Source: Bradyrhizobium sacchari (GTDB taxonomy: Bacteria; Pseudomonadota; Alphaproteobacteria; Rhizobiales; Xanthobacteraceae). From it: 64,000 bases of DNA. The stretch covers positions 10,941 through 74,940 of the forward strand of contig NZ_LWIG01000054.1 in NCBI RefSeq assembly GCF_002068095.1. The letters run 5' to 3'. The notes under the pieces are model-generated. The model was not told the origin of the DNA. It ran no database searches and saw only the letters and a program-made list of their open reading frames with translations. Positions 10,018 through 21,375 of the stretch are shown in pieces (position 1 is the first letter of the stretch; each line of letters opens with the position of its first letter). The position numbers and the translations under genes are program-made.

Positions 10018-10902
10018 TTAACCCTTCAACTTTTCGGCAAGCGTATGCCCGAGGCGGGCTGGCGACGGAGACACTGTAATCCCTGCCGATTTCATCGCCT
10101 CGGTCTTGGAACCGGCGTCGCCCTTGCCGCCCGAGATGATCGCGCCGGCATGGCCCATGCGGCGGCCGGGAGGGGCGGTGACGCCGGCGATGAAGCCGAC
10201 CATCGGCTTCTTGCGGCCGCGCTTGGCCTCGTCCTTGAGGAACTGGGCGGCGTCCTCCTCGGCGGAACCGCCGATCTCGCCGATCATGATGATCGATTCG
10301 GTCTTGGGGTCGGCGAGCAGCATCTCCAGCACGTCGATGAACTCGGTTCCCTTGACCGGGTCGCCGCCGATGCCGACCGCGGTGGTCTGGCCGAGGCCCT
10401 CCTGGGAGGTCTGGAACACGGCCTCATAGGTCAGCGTGCCCGAGCGGGAGACGATGCCGACCGAGCCGGTCTTGAAGATGTTGGCGGGCATGATGCCGAT
10501 CTTGCACTCGCCGGCGGTCATGACGCCCGGGCAGTTCGGCCCGATCAGGCGCGATTTGGAGCCGATCAGGGAGCGCTTCACGCGCACCATGTCGACGACC
10601 GGAATGCCCTCGGTAATGCAGACGATCAGCGGGATCTCGGCGTCGATGGCTTCGCAGATCGCATCCGCCGCGCCCGGCGGCGGCACATAGATCACCGACG
10701 CGTCGGCGCCGGTCTTCTCACGCGCCTCGCGCACGGTGTCGAACACCGGTAGGTTCAGATGCGTCGAGCCGCCTTTGCCCGGCGAGGTGCCGCCGACCAT
10801 CTTGGTGCCGTAGGCGATCGCGGCCTCGGAATGGAAGGTGCCGTTCTTGCCGGTGAAGCCCTGGCAGATGACCTTGGTGTTCTTGTCGATCAGGATGGAC
10901 AT
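10018..10902 (-). CDS. sucD: Succinate-CoA ligase, alpha subunit
   Basis: The alpha subunit carries the CoA-binding site and the phosphohistidine of succinyl-CoA synthetase, which couples succinyl-CoA cleavage to nucleoside triphosphate formation. The 294 residues begin [21 protein letters not shown], with the Rossmann-type CoA-binding region [23 protein letters not shown], and the active-site loop [10 protein letters not shown] (His at about 250). Length is normal. sucC lies upstream on the same strand but, unlike the usual direct sucC-sucD arrangement, a DUF1579 gene is between them. Confidence 0.96.
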   Translation of the reverse strand: MSILIDKNTKVICQGFTGKNGTFHSEAAIAYGTKMVGGTSPGKGGSTHLNLPVFDTVREAREKTGADASVIYVPPPGAADAICEAIDAEIPLIVCITEGIPVVDMVRVKRSLIGSKSRLIGPNCPGVMTAGECKIGIMPANIFKTGSVGIVSRSGTLTYEAVFQTSQEGLGQTTAVGIGGDPVKGTEFIDVLEMLLADPKTESIIMIGEIGGSAEEDAAQFLKDEAKRGRKKPMVGFIAGVTAPPGRRMGHAGAIISGGKGDAGSKTEAMKSAGITVSPSPARLGHTLAEKLKG

Positions 10903-10938
10903 GAGGTCTGCTTTCGCGAAACTAACAGAGTGAGAGGG

Positions 10939-11418
10939 TCAGTGGATGCGGCGGTAGACGCCGGTGAGCACGTCAGCCCAGCCTTCCGCGTCCGGCGAGA
11001 ACTGGATCTTCAACGAGTAGGAATTGTCGTCGAGGATCTCGTAGACGTGGCGCGCATTGCCGCGGAGCGAGCCGCGCACCAGCGTCAGGGTCTTGCCGAC
11101 CCACCCGCCGGAGGCGGGCGAGGGCGGCGTGTAGCCGAGCGAATCGTACCAGAACAATTTGTAGGTCCGGTCGTCGCGGTCGTAGGTGAAGATGCCGTGG
11201 GTGGCGAAGCTCTGCTTGCCATCGCGCATCTGGACCGCATCCTGGATCAGGTAGAATCCATTCAGGTCCATGCGCGCGACGACGCGCGAAGTTGCCGGCC
11301 CGCCCGCCGTCCAGCGCGACGGGAAGACCATCTCCTCACCATCCCATTCGCCGGCGAACGCGGCGAGGCGCGTGTGCTCGGCGAGCGGAGATGATGCGGC
11401 GAGATGGTCCTGGGTCAT
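10939..11418 (-). CDS. DUF1579 family protein
   Basis: A 159-residue soluble protein that I assign to the DUF1579 family (lipocalin-like beta-barrel fold, function unknown). Features: LAAFAGEWDGEEMVFPS near residue 22, repeated beta-strand pattern (VVARMDLNGFYLIQDAVQMRDG, GIFTYDRDDRTYKLFWYDSLG) and GWADVLTGVYRRIH at the end. No signal peptide and no membrane segment. It starts 4 bp after the sucC stop and ends 36 bp before sucD, so it is almost certainly cotranscribed and probably translationally coupled with succinyl-CoA synthetase. Its role there is unknown. Confidence 0.75.
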   Translation of the reverse strand: MTQDHLAASSPLAEHTRLAAFAGEWDGEEMVFPSRWTAGGPATSRVVARMDLNGFYLIQDAVQMRDGKQSFATHGIFTYDRDDRTYKLFWYDSLGYTPPSPASGGWVGKTLTLVRGSLRGNARHVYEILDDNSYSLKIQFSPDAEGWADVLTGVYRRIH

Positions 11419-11422
11419 GGCC

Positions 11423-12619
<1,197 letters not shown>

Positions 12620-12781
12620 ATGGTCGCTCCCTGAACCCGCGGGCGGTGACCTCTTGGGCCCACCTCAGTCTTGTGGCTGGCATACCATATACCACAGGAA
12701 CTGCAACCCGGATTCTTTGACTTCGAAATCTGGACGGCTGGACCGGAACCCGCCCCGGCAAGCGGGGTCCCGGAAGTGAAA

Positions 12782-12813
12782 CCGCCGAAGACCGGTTTTT
12801 CGATCTTCGGCGG
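12782..12813 (-). terminator. Hairpin downstream of mdh
   Basis: A 10-bp perfect stem (CCGCCGAAGA / TCTTCGGCGG) with a 12-nt loop, followed on the minus strand by TTTCACTTCC. It lies 15 bp after the mdh stop and before sucC. The weak T-run suggests partial termination or an mRNA 3' stabiliser, so mdh and sucC could still be read together. Confidence 0.5.
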
Positions 12814-12828
12814 GGGATTGTTGGCGGC

Positions 12829-13866
<1,038 letters not shown>

Positions 13867-13924
13867 TCAAGTCGGCGGATGCCCATTTGTCGGGCTTGGC
13901 GCGAGAGCAGCCAGCACATCCGCC

Positions 13925-14020
13925 GTCATTCCGGGGCGTCGCAAAGCGACGAGCCCGGAATCCATACTCCCGATGGTGGTTATGAATTCCGGGCCTGCGC
14001 CTTCGGCGCATCCCGGAATG
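13925..14020. repeat. Intergenic palindromic repeat, family C copy 1
   Basis: An imperfect palindrome between zapE and mdh. Ends GTCATTCCGGGGCG and CATCCCGGAATG; internal signature GAGCCCGGAATCCATACTCC. Five further copies occur in the window, two of them (61191-61291 and here) sharing the extended ATACTCC/GGTGGTTATG inner stem. Confidence 0.85.
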
Positions 14021-14035
14021 GGGCGGAGATAGGAC

Positions 14036-15223
14036 TTAAGTCTCCACCAGGCCCTTGGTGGAGCCGCTGGCGGTGGAATCCTTGCGGCCGTGAGGCAGCG
14101 CCAGATAGGATTCCGAGCTCATTTCGATCAGACGTGACGCCGTCCGCTTGAACTCCATGGCCTCAACGCCCTCGGTGGCGAGGTAGAGCGAGATCGGGTT
14201 GGCGTCGGCCGAGGCCATCAGCTTCACGGCATTGTCATAGAGCGTATCGATCAGTGTGATGAAGCGCTTGGCGGCATTGCGCTGGGCGAAATCCATCACT
14301 GGAATATGGTCGACCAGGATGGTGTGATAGTCGTGCGCCAGCCTGAGGTAGTCGGATGCACCGAGCGGCTTCTCGCAGAGATCGGCAAAGGAGAACCGCG
14401 CCACGCCATGGGCCGAGCACGGCACGTGCAGGATGCGGCCCTTGATGGAGATGTCGCGCGACCTGCATTTGGCGCCGCCCGACATCTTCGACCAGGCGCG
14501 GTCGAGCGCGGCATCGGCATCGCCATCGGCCGGCGTCAGCCACATCGGCACGCCCTGCAGCTTCTCCAGCCGGAAGTCGGTGCGCGCGTCGAGCCGCGCG
14601 ACGTCCATGTGGTCGGTGATCTGCTTGATGAAGGGCAGGAACAGCGAACGGTTCAGACCGCCCTTGTAGAGATCGTCGGGCGCGACGTTGGAGGTCGCGA
14701 CCACCACGGTGCCGAGCTCGAACAGCTTGGCGAACAGGCGTCCCAGGATCATCGCGTCCGCGATGTCGGTGACGTGGAATTCGTCGAAGCACAGCAGCCA
14801 GCTCTCCTCGAAGATCGCCGTCGCCGTCAGCGCGATGACGTCGCCGTCGGCGATCTCGCCGCGCGCGATGCTCTGGCGATAGTCGTAGATGCGCTCGTGC
14901 ACATCGGCCATGAATTCGTGGAAATGCGCGCGGCGCTTGTGCTCGACCGAGGAGTGCTGAAAGAACAGGTCCATCAGCATGGTCTTGCCGCGGCCGACCT
15001 CGCCATGGATGTAGAGTCCGTGCGGCGCATCGTCCTTGTCGCTGCTGCTGAACAGGCGGCTGAGCAGGCCCTGCTTGCGCGCGGGCTTGTAGCTTGCGAG
15101 CCGCTGGTCGAGCGCCGCATAGGCCTCGGCGACCTCGGCCTGCGCGGCATCCGGCTCGATCGCGCCCGACGCGATCTCGGCCTGGTATGCTTCGCGGAAT
15201 GAGGAAATTTGGGTGGAGAGCAT
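14036..15223 (-). CDS. zapE: Cell division protein ZapE (AFG1-like ATPase)
   Basis: A 395-residue AFG1/ZapE-type P-loop ATPase. In other bacteria ZapE associates with the Z-ring and influences constriction, especially under low oxygen or heat. Walker A is GEVGRGKT at residues 74-81, Walker B is LLCFDEFHVTD, followed by the family-specific VATSNVAPDDLYKGGLNRSLFLPFI, the sensor region. Length fits the family. Downstream of thpR and upstream of mdh on the same strand, with a repeat separating it from mdh. Confidence 0.9.
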   Translation of the reverse strand: MLSTQISSFREAYQAEIASGAIEPDAAQAEVAEAYAALDQRLASYKPARKQGLLSRLFSSSDKDDAPHGLYIHGEVGRGKTMLMDLFFQHSSVEHKRRAHFHEFMADVHERIYDYRQSIARGEIADGDVIALTATAIFEESWLLCFDEFHVTDIADAMILGRLFAKLFELGTVVVATSNVAPDDLYKGGLNRSLFLPFIKQITDHMDVARLDARTDFRLEKLQGVPMWLTPADGDADAALDRAWSKMSGGAKCRSRDISIKGRILHVPCSAHGVARFSFADLCEKPLGASDYLRLAHDYHTILVDHIPVMDFAQRNAAKRFITLIDTLYDNAVKLMASADANPISLYLATEGVEAMEFKRTASRLIEMSSESYLALPHGRKDSTASGSTKGLVET

Positions 15224-15290
15224 GGCCCTTTACCGCCAGAGATGGGCGGAAATTGCAAGCCGTGAATTGGTGCGGGGCGCTATGCGTTCC

Positions 15291-15393
15291 GTGTCCCGGA
15301 CGCGCTGCGGCACGGAGTGACGCTGCGCAGAGCCGGGACCCACTATTTCGTTCATCGTGGAACGCCAGGCCCCGGCTCTGCGGCCGGGGCGCG
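15291..15393. repeat. Intergenic palindromic repeat, family E copy 1
   Basis: Imperfect inverted repeats around GTGTCCCGGACGCGCTGCGG, GCGCAGAGCCGGGACCCA and CCCCGGCTCTGCGGCCGGGG. Related elements are at 50273-50422 and 56401-56443. It fills the zapE-thpR gap. Confidence 0.65.
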
Positions 15394-15402
15394 AGAGCGG
15401 TG

Positions 15403-15939
15403 CTACTCACACAGCTCGTAGGCGTCCTCGACGACATACGGCCCGCCGCCCGTCGATGCGCGCGAGGAGAACAGCACGAAGCGCTCGGCCATGAAGGCCT
15501 TGCTCGGGAAGTAGCCGCGCAGCGACAGATAGTCGGCGACGTCGCGGTCGGAGGCGTCGTGCAGCCGGGCCAGCGTGACGTGCGGGATGAACTTGCGTCC
15601 CTCGGGGTCGAGACCGATCCGCTGCATCATGCGCTCGAGCTCGGCCTGCAACTCCATCAGCGGCTTGCTGGGCGCAATCGTTGCGACCACCGCCCGCGGC
15701 TTGCGGCCGCCGAAGCTCGTGAGCCCCTGCACCTTCACCTCGAACGGCTTACGGTCGACGCGAAACAGCATCGAGGCGATCTCGTTGGCGGAGACGCCGT
15801 CGATATCGCCGATGAAGCGCAAGGTGACGTGATAGTTTTCGGGATCGATCCATCGGGCGCCGGGAAGGCCGCCCCGCAAGTTGGAAAGCGACTGGCCGAT
15901 CTCGGCCGGAATTTCCAGACCCGTGAACAAACGCGGCAT
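15403..15939 (-). CDS. thpR: RNA 2',3'-cyclic phosphodiesterase
   Basis: A 178-residue 2H phosphoesterase of the LigT/ThpR family, which opens 2',3'-cyclic phosphates of RNA ends to 2'-phosphates. The two catalytic HxTx motifs are visible: NYHVTLRFIG (about residue 41) and FIPHVTLARL (about residue 128). It starts MPRLFTGLEIPAEIGQSL, as family members do. It precedes zapE on the same strand, separated by a palindromic repeat. Confidence 0.9.
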   Translation of the reverse strand: MPRLFTGLEIPAEIGQSLSNLRGGLPGARWIDPENYHVTLRFIGDIDGVSANEIASMLFRVDRKPFEVKVQGLTSFGGRKPRAVVATIAPSKPLMELQAELERMMQRIGLDPEGRKFIPHVTLARLHDASDRDVADYLSLRGYFPSKAFMAERFVLFSSRASTGGGPYVVEDAYELCE

Positions 15940-16112
15940 CGTTTCGCACTCCCGATGCTTGGGTACAGCCCTCGAACGAGGACCCTATCCAAATTAGAGC
16001 CGGCGACGAATCACCGGTAACCTGATTCCTATCGCAGTTGTGTGACTCTGCGAAGCATCGCGCCGGCCACTCCGTGAAAACCCTGGGAATTAGGGTTAGC
16101 GTTGCCTGCTTT

Positions 16113-16805
16113 TCAACGCGGTTGCTCGGTTATCGTGCCAAGGAATGCCTCCACCGTGGGCATGATGTTGCCGACGATGATGTCGACGCCCGCCGCGGTC
16201 GGATGGATGCCGTCGGCCTGGTTGAGCTTGGCGTCGGCTGCGACGCCCTCAAGGAAGAACGGATAGAGCGGCACGCCGAACTGTTTCGCAAGATCCGGAT
16301 AAATCGAATTGAAGCGCGCCGCGTAGTCGGCGCCGTAATTTGGCGGCGCCAGCATGCCGCAGAGCATGACCGGGATCCTGCGTGCCTTGAGGCGCTGGAC
16401 GATGTCGGTGAGCGCCGTGCGCGTCAGGGCGGGATCGATGCCGCGCAGCGCGTCGTTGGCGCCGAGCTCGACGATGACGCCATCGGTTCCGTCGGGGACC
16501 GACCAGTCGAGCCGGTCGCGTCCGCCGGAGGTGGTGTCGCCGGACACCCCGGCATTGGTCATGTCGACGGCTATGCCCTTGGCTTGCAAGGCTTTTTGGA
16601 GTTTTTGGGGAAACGCCTCCTGGGCCGGGAGGCCGAGGCCGGCGCTCAGGGAATCGCCGAGGACGACAAGCTTGAGCGGCTTTGTCGCATCCGCCCAGGC
16701 CGGGTTCGCACCTGTCATGAAGGCGAGCATCAACACGGCTATGTGCATGAACAATCCGTAACGCCTCTCGACCGCGCTATCGGAGTTGCCATATGACCGG
16801 ACCAT
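16113..16805 (-). CDS. Secreted arylesterase / SGNH hydrolase (TesA-like)
   Basis: A 230-residue GDSL/SGNH esterase. The four blocks are clear: GDSLSAGLG (nucleophile Ser), Gly in NAGVSGDTTSGG, Asn in ELGANDALRG, and DGIHPTAAG with the catalytic Asp/His. An exported N-terminus is visible (RRYGLFMHIAVLMLAFMTGANPAWA, cleavage after AWA). Start ATG 16803-16805 has AGAGGA ten bases upstream; a later ATG at 16748 is possible but removes the basic part of the signal. The gene is divergent from an ABC exporter pair, the same partnership seen for tesA and ybbAP in enterobacteria. Its start codon shares bases with that of the ABC gene. Confidence 0.87.
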   Translation of the reverse strand: MVRSYGNSDSAVERRYGLFMHIAVLMLAFMTGANPAWADATKPLKLVVLGDSLSAGLGLPAQEAFPQKLQKALQAKGIAVDMTNAGVSGDTTSGGRDRLDWSVPDGTDGVIVELGANDALRGIDPALTRTALTDIVQRLKARRIPVMLCGMLAPPNYGADYAARFNSIYPDLAKQFGVPLYPFFLEGVAADAKLNQADGIHPTAAGVDIIVGNIMPTVEAFLGTITEQPR

Positions 16806-17520
16806 GGACACCTATTCCTCTTCGCTCGCCACGACCGCGATGGACACCATCGCCATCTCCAACGTCAATCTCTCATTGGGCACGGGCGCGGCACGCGTTC
16901 ACATCCTCAAGGATATCAGCCTGCGCGTCGGCTCGGGCGAGACGATCGGCCTGATCGGCCCGTCAGGCTCGGGCAAATCCACGCTGCTGATGGTGATGGC
17001 GGGTCTGGAGCGTCCTGATAGCGGAGAGGTGGTGGTATCAGGCACGGCTTTCAATGCCCTCGACGAGGACGCGCTCGCCCGCTTCCGCGGCCGTCAGGTC
17101 GGCATCGTCTTCCAGTCCTTCCATCTGATCCCGACCATGACGGCGCTCGAGAACGTCGCCGTGCCGCTCGAGCTCGCCGGCAATCCCGATGCCGCCAAGC
17201 GCGCGGCGGAGGAGCTGCAATCGGTCGGCCTCGGCGATCGCCTGCATCACTATCCGACGCAGCTCTCCGGCGGCGAGCAGCAGCGCGCCGCGCTTGCGCG
17301 CGCGCTGGCGCCCGATCCCGCCATCCTCGTTGCCGACGAGCCGACCGGCAATCTCGATGAAGCCACCGGCAAGCAGATCGTCGATCTGCTCTTCACCAAA
17401 CACGCCGAGCGCGGCATGACCTTGGTGCTGGTCACGCACGATTCCTCGCTGGCGCATCGTTGCGATCGCGTCATCCGCCTGCGCTCAGGGCGCATCGACA
17501 CGCAGTCTGCGCCGGCATGA
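16804..17520 (+). CDS. ABC transporter ATP-binding protein (YbbA/LolD-like)
   Basis: A 238-residue ABC ATPase of the MacB/LolD group. Walker [10 protein letters not shown], signature [15 protein letters not shown], Walker [18 protein letters not shown], and H-loop [11 protein letters not shown] are present. The ATG (16804-16806) overlaps the divergent esterase start inside the palindrome CCATGG. No good Shine-Dalgarno stands at the usual distance, so another start (TTG 16786 or ATG 16840) cannot be excluded. The stop overlaps the next gene's start (ATGA at 17517-17520), so it forms a complex with the following permease. Substrate unknown. Confidence 0.88.
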   Translation: MDTYSSSLATTAMDTIAISNVNLSLGTGAARVHILKDISLRVGSGETIGLIGPSGSGKSTLLMVMAGLERPDSGEVVVSGTAFNALDEDALARFRGRQVGIVFQSFHLIPTMTALENVAVPLELAGNPDAAKRAAEELQSVGLGDRLHHYPTQLSGGEQQRAALARALAPDPAILVADEPTGNLDEATGKQIVDLLFTKHAERGMTLVLVTHDSSLAHRCDRVIRLRSGRIDTQSAPA

Positions 17521-20087
17521 GCGCGGCTGCCGAACCGTTCGCGAGACCGAACGCCGTCGCGTTGTCGCTGCGCTATGCGCTGCGCGAGTTGCGCGGGGGC
17601 TTGCGCGGCTTCTACGTCTTCATCGCCTGCATCGCGCTCGGCGTGATGGCGATCGCCGGCGTTGGCTCGGTGTCGGCGAGCCTGTCCGACGGCCTCGCCC
17701 GCGAGGGCCGCACGCTGCTCGGCGGCGACATCTCCTTCGTGCTGTTCCAGCGCGAGGCCAAGCCAGACGAAGTCGCGTTCCTGCGCTCGCGCGGCACCGT
17801 TTCCACCGCCGCGACCCTGCGCGGCATGGCGCGCTCGGCCGACGGCAAGCTTGCGCTGGTCGAGATGAAGGCGGTCGACGACGCCTATCCGATGCTGGGC
17901 CAATTGACGCTGGCGCCGCAGCTGGCGATGTCCGATCTGCTCGCGGAACGCGACGGCGCGTTCGGCGCCGCCGCCGATCCGACGCTGCTGGCGCGGATGT
18001 CGCTGAAGACCGGCGACCGCGTCACCATCGGATCTGCGACCTTCCAGATCCGCTCGACCGTCGAGGCCGAGCCGGACAAACTCGCCGGCGGCATCGGCTT
18101 CGGCCCGCGCTTCCTGATCAGCGAGGCGGGCCTGCGCGCTACCGGGCTGATCCAGCCCGGCAGCCTGGTGCGCTGGGTCTATCGGGTGAAGCTGCCTGAT
18201 ACCGCCAACAGCGAGCGCGCCACCGAGGCCTTCATCGCGGATGCGCGCAACGCCGCGCCGCAGGCGGGCTGGGAGATCCGCAACCGCTCCAATGCCTCGC
18301 CGCAGCTCGAGCGCAACATCAATCGCTTCACCCAGTTCCTGACGCTGGTCGGCCTTGCCGCGCTGCTGGTCGGCGGCGTCGGCGTCGCCAATGCCGTCAA
18401 GAGCCACATCGACCGCAAGCTCGAGGTGATCGCGGCCTTCAAGGCCGTCGGCGCGACGGGGCGCGACGTCTTCGGCATCTATCTGGCCCAGGTGATCCTG
18501 CTGGCCGCGATCGGCTCGGTGATCGGCCTTGCGCTCGGCGCCGCCATGCCGTTCGCCATCGTCGGCCTGTTCGGAAAACTGCTGCCGCTGCCGGTGGTGC
18601 CGGCCGTGCATGCAGACGAGCTCGCGCTGTCCTTCGTCTATGGCCTTCTGACCGCGCTCGCCTTCGGCCTGTGGCCGCTCGGGCGCGTGCACGACGTGCC
18701 GGTGGCCGCGCTGTTCCGCGACACCATCAGCTCCGAATGGCACCGGCCGCGGGCGAGCTATCTCGTGTTCATGGGCGTCGTGATCGCCCTGCTCGTCGCG
18801 GTCGTGATCGGGCTGTCGTTCGACAAGCGCATCGCAGCGGTGTTCGTGGCCTCCTCCGTCGTCGTGTTCGCATTGCTGCGCGGCATCGCCGCCCTGCTGA
18901 TGACGATCGCGCGGCGGCTGCCGCGGACGCGGTTGCCGATGCTGCGGCTTGCGATCGCCAACATCCACCGGCCGGGCGCGCTCACGCCCTCGGTCGTGCT
19001 GTCGCTGGGTCTCGGGCTCGCCGTCCTCGTCACCATCACCCAGATCGACGGCAATCTGCGCCGGCAGTTCCTCGCGGCCCTGCCCGACCGCGCCCCGTCG
19101 TTCTTCTTCATCGACATCCCGAGCACGCAGGCCGGGCAGTTCGACGGCTATCTGCGCCAGATCGCGCCGGGCGCGAAGGTCGAGGACGTGCCGATGCTGC
19201 GCGGGCGCATCGTCGCCGCGCGCGGGGTGCGCGCCGAGGAGCTCAAGCCGACCACGGATTCCGAATGGGTGCTGCAGAGCGACCGCGGCCTGACCTACAC
19301 GGCCGAGATGCCGAAGGGGTCCAAGGTGGTCGAGGGCGAGTGGTGGAGCGCGGACTATTCCGGCCCGCCGCTGGTCTCGATGGAGAAGAAGATCGCCGAC
19401 GGGCTTGGTCTCAAGCTCGGCGACGAGGTCGTGGTCAACGTGCTCGGCCGCGACATCCCGGCCAAGATCAGCAATCTGCGCAACATCGACTGGCAGGGGA
19501 TGGGCATCAATTTCGTCCTGGTGTTCTCGCCGAACGCCTTCAAGGGCGCGCCGCACACCCATATCGCGACGCTGACGGAAACCGGCGGCGATGCCGCCGG
19601 CGACGGCAAGATCATCAAGCAGGTGGCCGACGCCTACCCCATGGTGACGAGCGTGCGCGTGCGCGAGGTGATGGAGACGGTCGGCTCGGTCGTGACCAAT
19701 CTGGCGCTGGCGATCCGCGGCGCCAGCGCGGTGACACTGATCTCGGCGATCCTGGTGCTGGGCGGGGCGCTCGCCGCCGGCCACCGTCACCGGGTCTACG
19801 ATGCGGTAATCCTGAAGACCCTGGGCGCGACGCGGCTGCGGCTGCTCGGCGCCTATGCGCTCGAATACCTCCTGATCGGGCTTGCCACTGCCGTGTTCGG
19901 CGTGATCGCCGGCAGCATCGCGGCCTGGATGATCGTGACGCGGCTGATGACGCTCAGCTTCGTCTGGCAGGCCGGCAGCGCGGCCGGCGTGGTGGCGGCC
20001 GCGCTGATCGTCACGGTCGGGCTCGGGCTCGCCGGCACGCTCCTGGCATTGAACAAAAAGCCCGCCACGGTGTTGCGGAATTTGTGA
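17517..20087 (+). CDS. ABC transporter permease, FtsX/MacB-like (YbbP family)
   Basis: An 856-residue permease with two FtsX-type modules. Membrane segments appear at residues about 35-60 (FYVFIACIALGVMAIAG), around 275-300 (LVGLAALLVGGVGVANAV), 325-400, 430-480, and at the C-terminal end (VFGVIAGSIAAWMIV, AAGVVAAALIVTVGLGLAGTLLAL), with large periplasmic domains between. Start at ATG 17517 overlaps the ATPase stop by four bases. The length and duplicated architecture match YbbP, the partner of YbbA near tesA, a family thought to move hydrophobic or lipid substrates. The true substrate is not known. Confidence 0.87.
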   Translation: MSAAAEPFARPNAVALSLRYALRELRGGLRGFYVFIACIALGVMAIAGVGSVSASLSDGLAREGRTLLGGDISFVLFQREAKPDEVAFLRSRGTVSTAATLRGMARSADGKLALVEMKAVDDAYPMLGQLTLAPQLAMSDLLAERDGAFGAAADPTLLARMSLKTGDRVTIGSATFQIRSTVEAEPDKLAGGIGFGPRFLISEAGLRATGLIQPGSLVRWVYRVKLPDTANSERATEAFIADARNAAPQAGWEIRNRSNASPQLERNINRFTQFLTLVGLAALLVGGVGVANAVKSHIDRKLEVIAAFKAVGATGRDVFGIYLAQVILLAAIGSVIGLALGAAMPFAIVGLFGKLLPLPVVPAVHADELALSFVYGLLTALAFGLWPLGRVHDVPVAALFRDTISSEWHRPRASYLVFMGVVIALLVAVVIGLSFDKRIAAVFVASSVVVFALLRGIAALLMTIARRLPRTRLPMLRLAIANIHRPGALTPSVVLSLGLGLAVLVTITQIDGNLRRQFLAALPDRAPSFFFIDIPSTQAGQFDGYLRQIAPGAKVEDVPMLRGRIVAARGVRAEELKPTTDSEWVLQSDRGLTYTAEMPKGSKVVEGEWWSADYSGPPLVSMEKKIADGLGLKLGDEVVVNVLGRDIPAKISNLRNIDWQGMGINFVLVFSPNAFKGAPHTHIATLTETGGDAAGDGKIIKQVADAYPMVTSVRVREVMETVGSVVTNLALAIRGASAVTLISAILVLGGALAAGHRHRVYDAVILKTLGATRLRLLGAYALEYLLIGLATAVFGVIAGSIAAWMIVTRLMTLSFVWQAGSAAGVVAAALIVTVGLGLAGTLLALNKKPATVLRNL

Positions 20088-20357
20088 CAAATGGTAGCGG
20101 GCGGCCGTGCGGGTGCGGAATCGCACGATTCCTGCGATTAACCACGTCCGCTCGCCTGGATTGCAGGGAAGGGCGACATTCAGCCGCGCGTGGACGGTTG
20201 CAGCGAATGTGTTAGTTTCCCACATATCGAATGGGTTCGGAGCCCCGATTGTTAGCCAAAATTTAGTCGGCAGGCGTCGGTATCCGAGATAGAATTTGAC
20301 GAACCGGCGGCATGGCGACCCTCATGCCGGACCGGACCAACCAACGGGAATTCGACC

Positions 20358-21149
20358 ATGTCGGACCTAGACCGTAACTACGCTTCTCCTTTCGGCAGGG
20401 CCGCCGGGCGTGTTGACGCCGCGACGGTCGATGCCGGCCTGCGCGCCTACATGCTGCGCATCTACAATTACATGAGCATTGGCCTCGCCATCACCGGTCT
20501 GGCCGCGCTCGGCGTCTACATGGCTGCCGTGACCGATGTCCCGACCGCGGACGCCGTCCGCGTCGGCAAGCTGTTCCTGACGCCGTTCGGCTACGCGATG
20601 TTCGTCAGCCCCCTGAAGTGGCTGTTCATGCTCGCGCCGCTCGCGATGGTGTTCGTGATCTCGGCGGGCATCAATCGTCTCGCGCCCTCGACCGCGCAGA
20701 TCCTGTTCTGGGTGTTCTCGGCGCTGATGGGCATCTCGCTGTCGTCGATCTTCCTGGTGTTCACCCACACCTCGATCGTGCGGGTGTTCTTCATCACCGC
20801 GGCGACCTTCGGTGCGCTCAGCCTCTACGGCTACACCACCAAGCGTGACCTGACCGGCATGGGCTCGTTCCTGTTCATGGGCCTGATCGGCATCATCATC
20901 GCGAGCCTGGTGAACCTGTTCCTGGCGAGCTCGATGCTGCAGTTCATCGTGTCCGTGGTCGGCGTGCTGGTGTTCGCGGGCCTCACCGCCTGGGATACGC
21001 AGCGGCTGAAGAACGACTACATCTACGGCTACGCCTCGGCCGGCGGTGACATCGCAGAGCGTGCGGCCATCACCGGCGCGCTGTCGCTGTACCTGAACTT
21101 CATCAACCTGTTCACGCTGCTGCTGCAGCTCCTCGGCCAGCGCGACTAA
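20358..21149 (+). CDS. Bax inhibitor-1/YccA family membrane protein
   Basis: A 263-residue protein of the Bax-inhibitor-1 family, multi-pass membrane proteins linked in other organisms to ion leak and stress tolerance. After a soluble N-terminus (SDLDRNYASPFGRAAGR) there are about seven hydrophobic segments, beginning YNYMSIGLAITGLAALGVYMAAV and ending NFINLFTLLLQLLGQRD. The conserved SLYGYTTKRDLTGMG and FAGLTAWDTQRLK motifs are typical. A good rho-independent terminator follows. The 270 bp upstream hold no gene that I can see. Confidence 0.9.
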   Translation: MSDLDRNYASPFGRAAGRVDAATVDAGLRAYMLRIYNYMSIGLAITGLAALGVYMAAVTDVPTADAVRVGKLFLTPFGYAMFVSPLKWLFMLAPLAMVFVISAGINRLAPSTAQILFWVFSALMGISLSSIFLVFTHTSIVRVFFITAATFGALSLYGYTTKRDLTGMGSFLFMGLIGIIIASLVNLFLASSMLQFIVSVVGVLVFAGLTAWDTQRLKNDYIYGYASAGGDIAERAAITGALSLYLNFINLFTLLLQLLGQRD

Positions 21150-21175
21150 GCGACAGGCCTGCGAGAACGGACACG

Positions 21176-21202
21176 AACCCCGGCCGAGAGGCCGGGGTTT
21201 TT
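21176..21202 (+). terminator. Rho-independent terminator after the Bax-inhibitor-1 gene
   Basis: Stem CCCCGGCC/GGCCGGGG with a GAGA loop, then TTTTT. It lies 27 bp past the stop. Confidence 0.85.
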
Positions 21203-21231
21203 GTTTGGGGCGAGGTGCTTCTCCAACCGCC

Positions 21232-21317
21232 GTCATTGCCAGGAGCCCTTGCGACGAAGCAATCCAGAGTCCCACCGCGGATGCATTTCTGGATTGCTTC
21301 GCTGCGCTCGCAATGAC
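21232..21317. repeat. Intergenic palindromic repeat, family A copy 1
   Basis: An 86-bp element with ends GTCATTGC and GCAATGAC, arms GACGAAGCAATCCAGA and TCTGGATTGCTTCG. Other copies: 30267-30351, 44177-44262 and 59072-59220. Confidence 0.88.
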
Positions 21318-21375
21318 GGGTGTGGTTGCGCCGTGGCCCCTTCCAGCGGCCGAGGGAAGGCTCTAATCTTCTTCC

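Noticed and set aside
17250-20225. A 991-codon open frame on the minus strand opposite the ABC permease
   Set aside because: Antisense shadow of the FtsX-like permease, rich in Arg, His, Gln and Asp with no domain pattern.
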